Counted from the first letter of the stretch, positions 53,966 through 64,000 are shown. The stretch: DNA of 64,000 nt from Flaccisagitta enflata (GCA_965153355.1 OZ231126.1:8060001-8124000), one strand, 5' to 3'. Numbers and translations are program-made. Notes: a model not told the origin generated them from the letters alone.

Positions 53966-53966
<1 letters not shown>
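33966..53966 (-). CDS. Ankyrin-repeat protein with C-terminal Dpy-30 motif (9 exons)
   Basis: Exons are 53966-53855, 50055-49889, 49692-49584, 49217-49048, 48467-48330, 38327-38226, 37581-37439, 36674-36581 and 34121-33966. All phases agree, and the sum is 397 codons with TAA at 33968-33966. Ankyrin motifs are visible in order: [111 protein letters not shown] and [11 protein letters not shown]. Residues about 314-365 form a Dpy-30/RIIa-like dimerisation motif whose core is [20 protein letters not shown], followed by a Glu/Ala helix. Dpy-30 motifs of this type occur in axonemal proteins such as AK7 and NME5, so a ciliary role is inferred. The first Met follows an (AAC)n run; an upstream exon is possible. 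The donor at 48330 (CAG|GTCAAC) is weak. Confidence 0.8.
36040..36150. repeat. Telomere-like interstitial array 3
   Basis: GTTAGGGTTAGGG-type units with GGTTAGTGTTAAGG variants, in reverse orientation relative to the other two arrays. Confidence 0.8.
36581..36674 (-). CDS. Ankyrin/Dpy-30 gene exon 8: first helix of Dpy-30 motif
   Basis: Acceptor ACTCAG|ATATGCG and donor CTGAG|GTACGT. The exon encodes [20 protein letters not shown] and then [11 protein letters not shown]. It continues in phase into 34121-33966, whose first residues [20 protein letters not shown] complete the motif. The first base completes a Thr codon left by exon 7, which confirms the join. Confidence 0.8.
36780..37065. repeat. 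Duplicated intronic segment
   Basis: TAAAGCAGCTTCACTGTAAAGCATGATTTAGCTCAGTCCCTTGACA...CTAAAGTGAAGCTCAACTGACTGCC occurs twice about 180 bp apart. It leads into the 120-bp minisatellite of exon 7 of the ankyrin/Dpy-30 gene. Confidence 0.8.
37066..37440. repeat. 120-bp minisatellite carrying the exon-7 donor
   Basis: Three copies plus the true exon end. Each copy includes ACTCACTTGTCTTGTGGAAT, i.e. donor AAGACAA|GTGAGT on the minus strand. The copies have TCTTAA where the real exon has TCTAAA, creating an in-frame stop. Confidence 0.85.
37559..37960. repeat. 74- to 75-bp minisatellite carrying the exon-7 acceptor
   Basis: About three good and two or three diverged copies of TCCATTCGAGTTCGAATATCCTAAAATAGGC... 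Each good copy holds the acceptor TTTTAG|GATATTCG and the first coding bases of exon 7. Confidence 0.85.
39120..39465. repeat. GATGAAGACGAC-type imperfect repeat
   Basis: Units of 9 to 15 bases rich in GAC/GAAGAC. Both strands read open as simple low-complexity peptides, which I treat as artefacts. Confidence 0.8.
39511..40072. mobile_element. Tc1/mariner-type MITE, copy 2
   Basis: Same termini as the copy at 25,815 (CAGTAGATGTCGTCTAGACT and its complement) with flanking TA. Inverted repeats continue inward for over 150 bp (GCTTTATTGA / TCAATAAAGC; GCGGGAATAC). It lies in the 10-kb intron of the ankyrin/Dpy-30 gene. Confidence 0.82.
41340..41520. repeat. About 27-bp minisatellite (GGTTGCTGAGGCCGCGATTA)
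   Basis: Six or seven imperfect units ending at a compact inverted-repeat element; related units reappear near 41,920-41,970. Confidence 0.7.
41530..41818. mobile_element. Compact copy of the CCTGTAGAACACAGGGGGAC element
   Basis: Ends AGCAGCGACCCCAAAGGGGA...AAGTCCTGTAGAACACAGGG and inverted CCCCCTGTGCCTGTGTTCTA...TTTGGGGCCACTGCCC bound only about seven units of the 20-bp repeat AGGCCTGAGAGGGCAGATTT. This is the cleanest copy of the family. Confidence 0.75.
41976..43026. mobile_element. Tc1/mariner-type inverted-repeat element, about 1.05 kb
   Basis: Ends CAGTGCGACGGGAGCAATGA and inverted TTTGCTCCCATTGTACTG, flanked by TA; inverted repeats extend about 130 bp. Inside are a hairpin-headed element fragment (near 42,115), a GGGTACTT-type minisatellite and a second inverted repeat (about 42,580-42,890: CTTGTGACTTGACTTCATCA / AGTCAAGTCACAAG). 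No open reading frame. Confidence 0.78.
43200..43420. repeat. Imperfect repeat (GGTTGTAACGCGTCATGCGC)
   Basis: About nine diverged units with TTGTAAC and TCA(C/T)GC alternating. Confidence 0.7.
43688..43772 (+). tRNA. tRNA-like sequence (probable pseudogene or SINE head)
   Basis: TGGCCTAATGGTATTGTCAT fits a D-arm/A box, and CACGAGTTCGATTCCGCTGC is a good T-arm/B box with GTTCGATTC. The acceptor stem ends do not pair well, so it is more likely a tRNA relic than a functional gene. Confidence 0.4.
46580..47935. mobile_element. 1.35-kb palindrome (foldback element)
   Basis: The left arm (TATCACTACCTAGAACTAAA, GGGACCGCGAGTTCCATTTA, CACCACTCCACGGTGG) is mirrored in the right arm (TAAATGGAACTCGCGGTCCC, TTTAATTCTAGGTAGTGATA). 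The symmetry centre is near 47,250. Arms of about 650 bp differ by scattered changes. Non-coding, in the 10-kb intron of the ankyrin/Dpy-30 gene. Confidence 0.8.
48537..48626. repeat. (CA)n run
   Basis: About 90 bases of CA, in the ankyrin/Dpy-30 intron between exon 5 and the 74-bp minisatellite. Confidence 0.92.
48650..49100. repeat. 74-bp minisatellite carrying the exon-4 donor
   Basis: Six copies of ACCTTGTGCAGCGGTGATTTCCCC...GATGCTGCTATGCTGCTGTTGCACATATAAAAGC. Each copy has the exon end CACAAG plus a donor; the donor G positions are 49047, 48973, 48899, 48825, 48751 and a GC variant at 48670. The first copy is the end of exon 4. Confidence 0.9.
49272..49424. repeat. (GTT)n run
   Basis: GTT with short GTC and GAT variants, between exons 3 and 4 of the ankyrin/Dpy-30 gene. 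Confidence 0.92.
49455..49600. repeat. 36-bp minisatellite carrying the exon-3 donor
   Basis: Four copies of GTCATCTGACTTACTTGACAAA-type units. Three keep the donor TCAA|GTAAGT (G at 49583, 49547, 49511) and the fourth has lost it (CTTGAC with CCTT). Confidence 0.9.
52050..52300. mobile_element. Left half of a CCTGTAGAACACAGGGGGAC-type element
   Basis: GGGCAGCGGCCCCAAAGGGA then GATGTCCTATAGAACACATG, followed by CGTTCGTT runs and 20-bp repeats (CAGGCCTGAAATCTTCCCTC). I see no right terminus. Confidence 0.5.
52391..53219. mobile_element. MITE with GCTTCACATA termini, copy 3 (reverse, interrupted)
   Basis: Reverse orientation relative to the other copies: starts GCTTCGCATAGAAAAAGTTG and ends CAACTTTTGCTATGTAAAGC. 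The truncated hAT-type MITE splits its left part. Confidence 0.7.
52524..52790. mobile_element. hAT-type MITE, copy 3, 5'-truncated and nested
   Basis: Matches the family from GGTCTGGAGATGGGG to the right terminus ACACCCCTG but lacks the left inverted repeat. It is flanked by a direct repeat of about 66 bp (52459-52525 and 52791-52857) instead of an 8-bp duplication, and sits inside another MITE (52391-53219). Confidence 0.8.
53300..53452. mobile_element. Hairpin-headed dispersed element, reverse copy
   Basis: Reads ACAAGGCCGGATACACGGCT...GGGCAGGGGCGG...GTAGAGTCGCGTGCACGCGA CTTAAAAA, i.e. the reverse complement of the other copies. Other reverse copies lie near 1,665-1,745, 11,705-11,860, 36,255-36,360 and 44,235-44,385. 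Confidence 0.65.
53640..53780. mobile_element. Hairpin-headed dispersed element, near-complete copy
   Basis: Starts with the perfect palindrome AGTCGCGTGCACGCGACT, then CTACACCCGCTTTGTCCGTC and GGTCGGTTGGTC, then CTGCCCAAAATGGTCTACTGACC, and ends GGTAGCCGTGTAACCGGCCTTGTTTT. About 140 bp. Related copies are scattered through the whole window in both orientations. Confidence 0.7.
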
Positions 53967-54061
<95 letters not shown>

Positions 54062-54063
54062 CG
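53966..54063. repeat. (GTT)n run at the start of the ankyrin/Dpy-30 gene
   Basis: On the minus strand (AAC)n runs directly into the proposed start codon at 53966. A TTTTTTAG|ACAAC acceptor lies before it, so the run could be 5' UTR or coding poly-Asn. Confidence 0.85.
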
Positions 54064-54769
54064 TTGTTGTCTAAAAAAGATTCCTCTCTTCTCTAGTTTC
54101 TTCTTGAATTTTCTTTTTTTGTTTGTATGTTTACTCTTGCGTGTTCTTTCAAAATGATGTAGAAGAGTTTTCCTTTACCCTGTTTGAACATTCAGTTTCC
54201 AATTTTGACTGCTTGTTTCAAGGGGTACATGAACCGTACATGGTTTTGGTTCTCAGCTGAATACCATGGAAACGTATAGAAACATTTCAAAGATCGCGGA
54301 AACTACCTCTCTCTTCTTCTTCTCTCTCTCTTTCCCTTATCCTGATTCCGATGTCCATGTTCTCAAGTCAATCTTCTTGTTCTAGTTCATGGGTTTGTTA
54401 CTCGCACGCAAAACTCGCAGGAAACAAAAGACACTCGCCGGCGATATTCGGAAATCTGCATTCAGAGGGCGCGCAAGTCAGCCCGACCATCTAATACATC
54501 CCAGGGTCGGGACAAAAGAACACATTGGAAGTGAGGGGGGGGGGGGTGTCGACATGAGCAGGGGACCGGGGAGTTGAGCAGGGTCGGTGTGACGAACATC
54601 ACGATTCCACTTATCGACTGACAAGCGGACCAATATATTTCATATCCATTAGCCTGTACCTAAATGACAAAAAGCTAAAAAATTAACATTCTACGAGTAG
54701 ATAATGTGGTGGGACTGTCTCAGGCTTCTATTGAAATCAATATTAGCTTTAAAATTCTACTTTTAGGTG

Positions 54770-55172
54770 GCCGCGCCTTACCCTCTATAAACCCTAACCC
54801 TATGGGAAATCCAAAATTTCAAAGTTCTCAAATTCCAATACTGACTGCAGATTTAGAATCTGCAGAAAAAACTGCCAATTGAAAGTGTTTTCCTTTTTTT
54901 GATATTCCAATTAGAAGGTGGCCAAAAGTGCTGTCAAATATCGCAAAACATACCTTTCTTTTTAATTTCCTTGTAAAATCATTGAACTTACCTTCTTTAA
55001 AAATCTTTAGCGTGGATTTTGATAATGATCCCAAAGGAATTTTGAAAAAAGAAAAGCATTTTCAACAGACAGTTTTTCACCCAGATTTCAAATCTGCAGT
55101 CAAAATTTTAATTTGAGCAGTTTGAAATTTTTAGTTTCTTATTGACCTATGGGAAGTTCAGGGTAAGGCGCG
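54770..55172. mobile_element. Small inverted-repeat element (GCGCCTTACCCT termini)
   Basis: CGCGCCTTACCCT near 54,772 is mirrored by AGGGTAAGGCGCG near 55,165. Inner parts are also inverted (GACTGCAGATTTAGAATCTG / CAAATCTGCAGTC). Non-coding, about 400 bp. Confidence 0.6.
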
Positions 55173-56009
55173 GAAAGCAAGATGTAAGCTTTTAAAGCTG
55201 AAAACGATGACAATAGAAGGCCTAGACAGCTCCACAACATGAACTGCTTGTAGAATTTCGATTTTTTTGGATTTAGTCATTTCAGTACAGGCTAATATCC
55301 ATATTTCGTATGCATAAGATTGTAAGATGATGCTAGACTGCGAGAGAAGGGAGAAAAGACATAAAAAAGTATTGGGAACAGCGAGCAATCTCTTAAGTAG
55401 AACAATACTTCCAATAACATGAAATTTCATGAACAGTACCATGCAAAAATACAAAATAATAACACTTTGACAGCGACATCGTCAACCTTCTTTCCACAAT
55501 AACCATCAGCCTAAACCCATGTCTCCAACGACCAAATCATCCATAATACCGCGACCAACGCATCCATGATAATAAGCAATGATCCCTCCAATAATCCATA
55601 ACGATCCATCCAACTGACTGACTGACTGACTGATTGATGAACGGACATTCCACCGAGAAGGGTCACCCACGATATTGAGCCCGCAATTCCCATTATGTGA
55701 CCAAAACTTACTAGACAGACAGAGGAACAGACCGAAGGACAGATGGACAAACCGTAGGTGCCGATTGGCTTCGAGCCCTCGACTGCATAAAATCTCCTTG
55801 GCCTTGAAAGTTGAACCACCATATCGCTATTTTGATGAAACCAGCGACCGATCGGGTGGCCTAACGAATGACCCCTTCGGGACCGCTGCCCTGCTCCCTA
55901 CCTCAACGAAAATCATAACCCACTGCAGCAGTACACGGGTACCACTGACCATCTAATCCTTCTGCTTTGGAATTTTGAGCGATTTGTGCTCATTGCTCCT
56001 GCCAAAACG

Positions 56010-56215
56010 CCCCAGTGACCTTCTCCATTACTGCCCCTGGCCAGATTCAAAACTAACTTTATCACAAGTATTGAACTGGTTATTTTCTCTCCACTTGGGA
56101 CAGAAATTGAGTCTGTGATTTTCATCATCAAGACAATCACAGTCTGAGCATATATTTTGGATGCTACCTCCGTAATCTTTCCCACATTGGAGCATTCCAT
56201 ATCGCGCCATCGTTA
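56010..56215 (-). mobile_element. Retroelement C-terminal remnant with Cys/His knuckle
   Basis: The minus strand reads MARYGMLQCGKDYGG and then ICSDCDCLDDENHRLNFCPK, a Cys/His cluster of the kind found at the C-terminus of some LINE polyproteins. No RT motifs adjoin it. It is flanked by a partial copy of the GC-rich terminal repeat (near 55,870) and by hairpin-headed element sequence. Identification is tentative. Confidence 0.4.
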
Positions 56216-56587
56216 AGGTTCTAGTCTCGTTTTACGGTGGTTTGCGTACGTAGTCATCGTTAATGTCATCGACTATTGTTGAAGTTTTTGTCTTTTTTAT
56301 TTTTTCACCGTCAACCATTTCGTGGCAGTCGTCTAGGAGTCTATCTTTGTGTTGAGAGGGAGAGAGCGGCAGTTGATGAGGGAGAGGATGAGGCAGAGAA
56401 AAAAGATACCACTGCCCCTGCCCACCCGTACGCTCATTAGGCAGCTCTTTACTCACATGTACGCATTTGGCATGATCGTACGGACGCCGATAGGACCGAC
56501 GCGATATTTGAATATGGGTGTGCCAATTTTGTACCGAAATGCTCAATTTGCAACAATTTCACTCTTTTATTTTTTCACTCTTTTATT

Positions 56588-56780
56588 TTTAGTCGCGTGC
56601 ACGCGACTCTACAACCCGCTTTGTCCGTCGGTCGGTCGGTTGGTCCGTCACACTTTACTTTTTTTATGATTTTACTTCTTTGACCTCACTGCTCTTGCCC
56701 AAATGGTCTGGTGACCTCAAATATGGCCCCTGCCCACCCGCACGCGACTTTGGTAGCCGTGTATCCGGCCTTGTTTATAA
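56588..56780. mobile_element. Hairpin-headed dispersed element, copy
   Basis: TTTTTAGTCGCGTGCACGCG...ACAACCCGCTTTGTCCGTCG at the head and GGTAGCCGTGTATCCGGCCT TGTTT at the tail. The middle contains TGACCTCACTGCTCTTGCCC. About 190 bp. Confidence 0.7.
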
Positions 56781-57835
56781 TAACGTCATTTTTTGGGCAA
56801 GCTTTCTACATTCTTAAATTTTAAGCTGATTTAAGGCTTGAACGTTCTAAAAATGTTCAAAATGTAATATGTATGATTTTTAATGTAATATAGTAGTATT
56901 ATATAAATAGTAATAAAGTGTATAGTAGTAAACATCTTTTTAGTAAAATAGAACATAATATTGTACACATTATAATATTTTTAGTCACCTGCACGCGACT
57001 CTACACCCCGCTTTGTCCGTCCATCTGTCAGCTGGTTGGTCCGTTGGTCTGTCTGTCACACTTTTACTTTTTTTATCAATTTTATTCCTTTTATTCATTT
57101 TAAGTCAATTTAGGGTATTCCAAGTCATTCTAAGTAATTCTAAATGTATCTCTCGCACGCGACTTGTAGGTATTGGCCTTGTTAAAGTAAGATGATACAT
57201 TTTTGACTCGGTTCTTATTTTAATAGTCAAAAAAAATTTTCTTATGTAAAATGAAGCCGTTCAATGTTCTTACCATTGTTCTTAAATTTTGCAAGATTTC
57301 AAGCCTGACGTTCTTAAAAACTTGGTTCTTACAAAAAAAAGAGCGTAATCCAACAACCCTCCCCCCACCCCATATCTCCCTTCCGACCCCCGCATAGTAA
57401 CTCCATCGAAACCCAATAAGGCTCTACATCACCCCTTCTCCCCCCCCCGCCTTCTCCATGAAGGCTCTAAATCACCCCTTCTTTCCCCCCCCCCCCCGCC
57501 TCCCCGTAAAAGTAAGAAAAAAAATCATTCTTCACTTGTTAGGTTCGTTTCACGCCCTTTTCCCTTTTCCCTTTTTTTCCTTTTTTTCCCTTTTTTTTCA
57601 CTCTCGGTGGTCTACGTCTAAGAAGGCGTTTTCTTACTCTGTATCTGTCGCCTCATCTCTTTCTGTCAGTTCAAATTTCTTCACTGCTTTACTGTCAATT
57701 TGTCTGTCAGTCTTTCTGTCTGTTTGTTTGTCTGTTTGCTTGTTTGTCAATTTGTCTCGCTGTGCGTCTGTCCGTCTAAATTTCTCGTCTATTTGTGTTT
57801 TCTAGACTCGAACTGTTTTCTTGGCTCCTCATCCA

Positions 57836-57837
<2 letters not shown>

Positions 57838-57892
<55 letters not shown>

Positions 57893-57915
57893 GCCTGTCT
57901 GTCTCTCTGTCCGTC
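57838..57915. repeat. (GTCT)n run
   Basis: GTCT tetranucleotide repeat with nearby imperfect units from about 57,690. In the gene-free right part. Confidence 0.88.
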
Positions 57916-58240
57916 TAACTTTCTTGTCTGTTTGTGTATTCTGACGCTCTAGACTCAAGTGCTTTATCGGTCTAAAATCTGGATCCACATCCATGTCTGT
58001 GTCTCTATTCGACTGTTTTCTTCCAACATATCTAGTTGGCCTTAGAGGCATCGGGCACCACTGACCACCTACAGCTTTAGCAATTATCTATCTTAAAATT
58101 TGTCTGTCCGTTTATGCGCTCATCTGTCAGTGTGTCAGCTTCTATGACTGTTTTCTTTCTTGCTCTCTCTCTCACTCCGTCTGTCTGCCAGCGTCTATAT
58201 CTTTGTTCTCTTTATGTCTGTATGTCTGTCTGTCTCTCTT

Positions 58241-58305
<65 letters not shown>

Positions 58306-59008
58306 GTTGTCATTCCTTCATATTCTGCGAGAATAAGGAATGCTATGACTTTGAAATGGGGTGATGTCTGTCGATTCACACACTTGCTTCTCCACTTGGG
58401 GACGAAATTGTCTGAATCTGAGACAAACTCGTTTTAACCCGGTTTTAAAATGAAATATTTAAGAAAAAATTATTTATATCCTTTACGTTATTGCAGGATA
58501 TATTCTTTTATACTCTAAATCTGATAGTAGCAAATTCTATGTCAAAATATCACTGATTTGTGAGTTAGCATAAGTGTGATATTTTGTCTATTGAGGGTCA
58601 TGCTATTCAGAATTGATTTGAGGGTCACATTATTCAAAATTACGTTTTTGTAAAGTATTTTGTTAAGTTGTAGTTTTTTTAGAAGCAGCAAACTTATGAA
58701 GATTAATAAAGACTTGTTCAATATTGAAAACCTGTTACTTGATACAGTAGTGAAAGTAATACAAATAATGATAGTAGTAATGATAGTCTTGTGATGATTT
58801 TTTTTTATTTTCTGTTGTATCTAAAAATATCAATCAATTTTGGAAATGTTACTCGGTCATAGGAACAAAGTATTCACACGCATGTTGTTTGTCTTGTTGG
58901 CGAGGTAGTTGTATCAATGATGATAGTGAAAATGACGTGGAAGACCCCTTTGCGCCTGTATGTGTACAACGAGTAAATGTAACCGCTCTTGCCATGAAAA
59001 CATCAATG

Positions 59009-59075
<67 letters not shown>

Positions 59076-59962
59076 TGATAAGCGCCATGTTTTAGTATAT
59101 CATTTATGCCTATCACTAAATGAATTGAACAAAAAAAAAATAGACTCTCTCTCTCTTGATTGAAGATCCCTGTTCCGTTAATGGCGGTCTAAATGCATTG
59201 TGTCGATTTACCTTGTTTCTTTATCTTGATCTCATGGCGTTGAAGTCTTATTTGTACTGCATTTGTGTTTGCCTGATATACTTTGCGAATACTGTTGGTG
59301 GACTCATAACCTATGACACGCTAAAGACAAAGGGATTGATTCATACCACTTTGTAATCTTTAGAAAGAAATATATCAATTCATCATCATGATATTTACTA
59401 ATGAATCGCTACAAGCCCATTTTACTCACTGCATAATGTCAGAGGTGACACTGCGGGCCCTATGATAATGCATCTTAGTAAATGAATGTAAAAATATCTA
59501 CAGAAATACATAACTCGCACATGCACGTGAGCAATGTTAAGGATGGGTAATATGCACTGTTTTTAATGTGATGTGGAGCCAGGATCTTCTTAGCAACTCT
59601 TACACATTACTATAGGAAAGGCAGGGGTGGCACGACTGTAAATGATGATATCACACAAACTTTTCCTTCTAGATATACAATTGATTGACTGGATTGATAT
59701 TGACCCCCAAATAAACATAACCTTTTGTTAATGATCCGTTCGTAGGATTGTGCTTCAAATCTGACAATTCCAAACCATATTGGTGACTTTTTTTTCTCCT
59801 GGTGAATCCCAGGATGACCGAAGGGCCAGAGGACCAGGCCGCGGACCAAAGCAGTTATTGCATTCAGACCCGGAAATTTATGCCTGAGTGATATTATACC
59901 CACTAAGAGAGAACCAAATTAGGATTCACAAGGGTTCAAAAGAAGAGATAATGAGGGAAAGA

Positions 59963-60358
<396 letters not shown>

Positions 60359-60432
60359 TTAAACTGATACCTCGTTAAAAGAGGTAATGCTACAATTTAT
60401 CAATCATTAAGTCCCTTTATACATCCCCCTTC

Positions 60433-60468
<36 letters not shown>

Positions 60469-60659
60469 CCGGTTTGAGGTTTTGCTCGTCAAGAGTTTGA
60501 AAATATTCAGTGAATTTTTGTTGCCAATTATAAAGTATTGAAAGGAAAAAATTGACATAAAGAGGTCAGGATTTATGAACTGGGTCTACCCCTATATGTC
60601 AATTATGAACCACATTTTTTTGGAGGTTGATGAAGATGAATGCAACCTGCCTAAAGGAC

Positions 60660-60985
60660 GATGATGGATATAGCAAAGGTAACAGTACAGCCATCTATTA
60701 TGAACAGGAACCCGAGCACGTTGTACCAGCTCATATGCTTAGATGAGTACAATTATGAATATAGCAAAGGAAACAGTACAGCCATCTATTATGAACAGGA
60801 ACCCGAGCACGTTGTACCAGCTCATATACTTAGATGAGTACAATTATGAATATAGCAAAGGAAACAGTACAGCCATCCATTATGAACAGGAACCCGAGCA
60901 CGTTGCACCAGCACAGATGCTTCGATGAGTACAATTATGGATAAAGCGAAGGAAACAGTACAGCCATCCAAAAATGAATTGGAGC
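60660..60985. repeat. About 100-bp tandem repeat, 3.5 copies
   Basis: AGCAAAGGAAACAGTACAGCCATC...CAGGAACCCGAGCACGTTG...CTTAGATGAGTACAATTATG repeated with few changes; the last copy decays. Confidence 0.88.
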
Positions 60986-62399
60986 CTGAGCACTATCAAC
61001 CAAATCTTGTCAAAGACAAAATTTTACTAAAGCGTGATGATGAATCTATCAAAGCATTTCAATCATCCACAATAAATTGAAACATTGTTATCAAAAAATA
61101 CGCTTTCCAGGTTCTGTTTTAGGGAAGACTAGGAGTGGTGCATGTAATAACTGGTCAGTGAGGGTTCACAAGGTCCTTTTCATTTGTGAGAGATGGACAA
61201 TATCACTACCCCACCACTTACTTTCAGTTTAGATATTAGTGTGAGATATTGTTCCACTTGTCATACCATATTTGAATGCAAACTATATAAAGAACAACAA
61301 AAACAAAAAACAGTGGTAATATTGAACGCTTTTTTCAAATTTGTATCAGCTGATCGAATGAATTCAACCTGCAAAACAAAAAAAGTTTCCGTAAAATAAA
61401 TCTGCTCTTTTTGCTCATCATACCTCGATTGTTAGTGGTAAAAATGTTTCCAATATGAAGTCTCTGTACTTTCTCTTCATTTCCCAATGAAAATTTGTTT
61501 AGCTCACTTTTCCATAGAATCCGCCTTCGCTATGGCAAACTGTGCCAACTTGTTTCCTGATTTCAGACCCACAAAATATAAGATTTATGTTTTCATTTTT
61601 CCGGAGGAAAAAAAGAAGAAAAAGAAAACGAATTTGAAGAAATGACGGTGGGAAGCGGGAAGAAAGTACCATTTTAATAACGAGACATAAAATGCTTAAA
61701 AGATTTTTGTACCAGCTATAAAAAACTTGTGTCTCCTGTGCGACCATTCATGGGTTTCCATTGCGAAATTTTTAAGACAATCGTGTATTTAACGGGCCAC
61801 TCGCGAGTACTCGGTCGTACGCTGCGTTCGTTCACTCACACCGCTCACTCTGCTCACTCGCTCCGCAGCGCTCCATTTCGCTCCGTTCGCGTGAACACGT
61901 TTTACGGGAAGAAACGCGGTTTTGGCTCTGATTGTCCATGAACAGTCCATTGGTCAGTCCATCTATCCGTCGTCTATGGTTTCGTCAGTATTTTCTGCTT
62001 TTTCATACACCTCCCTAGTCCCCTCTCAGCTGACTCCTATAATTACATAAAAGTTTCCTTCGTTCCTCCGTTGTTTCTCCCTCTAATTCTACCTCATTCT
62101 CGGTTTCTCTCTTACGTCTCCTCGTTTCCATACGCTCAACTTCCCCCCCTCCCTCCCAAGATCACCTTCACTCTATTCAATATCCAAAAATCCCTTTCTA
62201 CTCCTCGTCCCATGCATTTTAGTCGCGAACGAGCGACTCGACACCTTGTGGTGCAAGGCGGTTTGAGCCTTTTGGGGTGGTTGCTTGGTGGTTAGAGGCT
62301 GGGTATGGGAATTTTGTTTAGCTGGGCTGATCTGGCTCATAGTGTGGTGTCGGTCCGTCCGTCCGTCGGCCCGAAATATTTCTAAATATGCCAGTGGTT

Positions 62400-63230
62400 T
62401 TTGTCCGCGACGGAATATCATTCCGACGCGGACTATAATTCAAAGCGGATGGGTGTCGTTGTCGTCGTCGTTGTCGTCGTAAAAAATGGGTAACTTTTGT
62501 ATGCTTTGACCCATATTTGGTGGGAAAATGTATTACGGTAAGGCGCTTTACATCCTATCCAATTTTTATGATCCGACCAACCCAACCGGACCAACCAGCC
62601 TACCGGCCTAAAAGTGAAAAACGTGCATAACTTTGGCATTTTTCAACTGATTTGGTTGAAATTTGGTATGGAGTCTTTAAATGGAAGGACTCAACAAATG
62701 TGTGTGATTTATATGCATTTGAGCATGCTAACCGGCCAAACTGACCTACCACCCAACCAGCATACCGGCCTAAAAGTGAAAAACTTGCATAATTTTATCA
62801 TTTTTCAACTAATTTAGTTGAAACTTGGTATGGGGTCTCTAAATGGAAGAACTCAACATATGCGCACTATTTATCCTGTCAAACCAGCCTACCACCCAAC
62901 CAGCCTACCAGCCAAAAAGTGAAAAATGTGCATATCTTTGGCGTTTTTCAACCAATTTGGTTGAAATTTGGTATGGAGTCTCTAAATGGAAGGACTCAAC
63001 ACATGTATGTGATTTATTCATGTTTGAGCATGATAACCAGCCAAACCGACCTACCACCCAACCAGCTTACCGGCCTAAAAGTGAAAAACTTACATGAATT
63101 GGACATTTTTCAACCAAATTGGTTGAAACTTGGTATGGATTCTCTAAATGGAAGAACTCCACATACGCACACTATTTATCCAAACCAGCCTACCACCCAA
63201 CCACCCTACTACAACCTTGGAAAAAAGTAT
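62400..63230. repeat. Tandem family with CAACCAAATCGGTTG core, copy 3 (reverse)
   Basis: Reverse orientation: starts GTCCGCGACGGAATATCATT CCGACGCGG, then a GTCGTC run and TTACATCCTATCCAATTTTTATGATCC, then the same units (AACCGGCCAAACTGACCTAC, GTATGGAGTCTTTAAATGGA). The GGGTCCGCGACGGAAGGGGG end is missing. Confidence 0.78.
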
Positions 63231-63471
63231 ACCGACAACTTCAACTAAAGATATCTCCGCTTCTAGAAAGGCTAGAAACTTTAAAAAAAAAAAAGGAATT
63301 AATCTTTGCCAAATTATCTTCTGAATGAATGCAATCTGGTTCTTGTAGCTTTAACCGTTTAGAAATGGCAAGCAAAAGAGTAAAAACATTCCTTTTCCAA
63401 AATGCGAAAAAATCAAAAAAGAAGTAGTCAATTTTTTACTGGGTTTCTATTAAAGATACGTTCCCCTTTCA

Positions 63472-63509
<38 letters not shown>

Positions 63510-63833
63510 TTTCATTCTCCCTACCATCACCTGTTACACACCTCACTGCCTCCTTCTGTTTCTCTTTCCATTTCCTCTTCCTGTCACTCAACTTCATTCT
63601 CTCTCGTCCGGCCGTCCTCTCTCCCTTTCCCTCGCTCTTCCTCAACATTAATCCCCTACCTCCCCTTCTTCTCCTTCTCCCTCTCTCAGCACTGGCCTCT
63701 TCCCTCCCCTCTCTCCCTCCCTGCCCTCCCTCACTCCTTCAACATCGGTATTTCTCCCCTCATCATAGTCGTCATAATCAATTTGTCCTTTTACTTTCAA
63801 ATCTTGACTTTTCGCACAAACATTTTTGTGATC

Positions 63834-64000
<167 letters not shown>

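Noticed and set aside
54389-54577. Plus-strand 62-codon frame MGLLLARKTRRKQKTLAG
   Set aside because: No homology that I recognise, no splice structure, ends in a G run; likely chance.
62614-63248. Open frames reading NVHNFGIFQPIWLKFGMESL repeatedly
   Set aside because: They follow the tandem repeat family, recur in all copies in both orientations and have no gene context.

Overview
The window looks like nuclear DNA from an invertebrate metazoan. It has long introns with GT/AG borders, orthologues of animal cilium- and sperm-linked genes, TTAGGG-type interstitial repeats, CR1/L2/jockey-type LINE sequence, many small inverted-repeat elements and very heavy microsatellite load. I cannot name the species. 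There are no operons, rRNAs or CRISPR arrays.

All recognisable genes lie head to tail on the minus strand, so transcription runs from high to low coordinates. (1) An ankyrin-repeat gene with a C-terminal Dpy-30 dimerisation motif has nine exons between 53,966 and 33,966. (2) A CLHC1 homologue (clathrin heavy chain linker domain protein) has ten exons between 32,616 and 11,883, with every exon phase agreeing. (3) A large Ser/Lys/Thr-rich protein with a basic coiled-coil tail, which I do not recognise, has exons between about 11,273 and 7,082. (4) An LRP2BP homologue (Sel1 repeats, LRP2-binding protein) has its first four exons between 6,171 and 4,339 and runs off the left edge. Gaps between neighbours are only about 1.35, 0.6 and 0.9 kb, although introns reach 10 kb. 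A possible small three-exon gene (30,576 to 26,552) is nested in a CLHC1 intron on the same strand.

The rest is repeats. A decayed LINE reverse transcriptase (22.05-24.12 kb, plus strand) sits antisense in a CLHC1 intron. There are hAT-type MITEs with exact 8-bp target duplications, Tc1/mariner-type MITEs bounded by TA, two large palindromes (28.5-30.2 and 46.6-47.9 kb), inverted-repeat elements that carry 20-bp minisatellites, a dispersed element headed by a perfect hairpin, and a tandem family at 2.6, 12.9 and 62.4 kb. From 54 kb to the right end I see only repeats and non-coding sequence.

The most unusual signal is in the ankyrin/Dpy-30 gene. Three of its nine exons are embedded in minisatellites whose repeat unit contains the exon edge together with its splice site, so donors or acceptors are present in 3 to 6 tandem copies. 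In one case the 36-bp unit would keep the reading frame whichever donor is used. A second pattern is that CT runs sit just before several acceptors and GA runs just after some donors on the transcribed strand.
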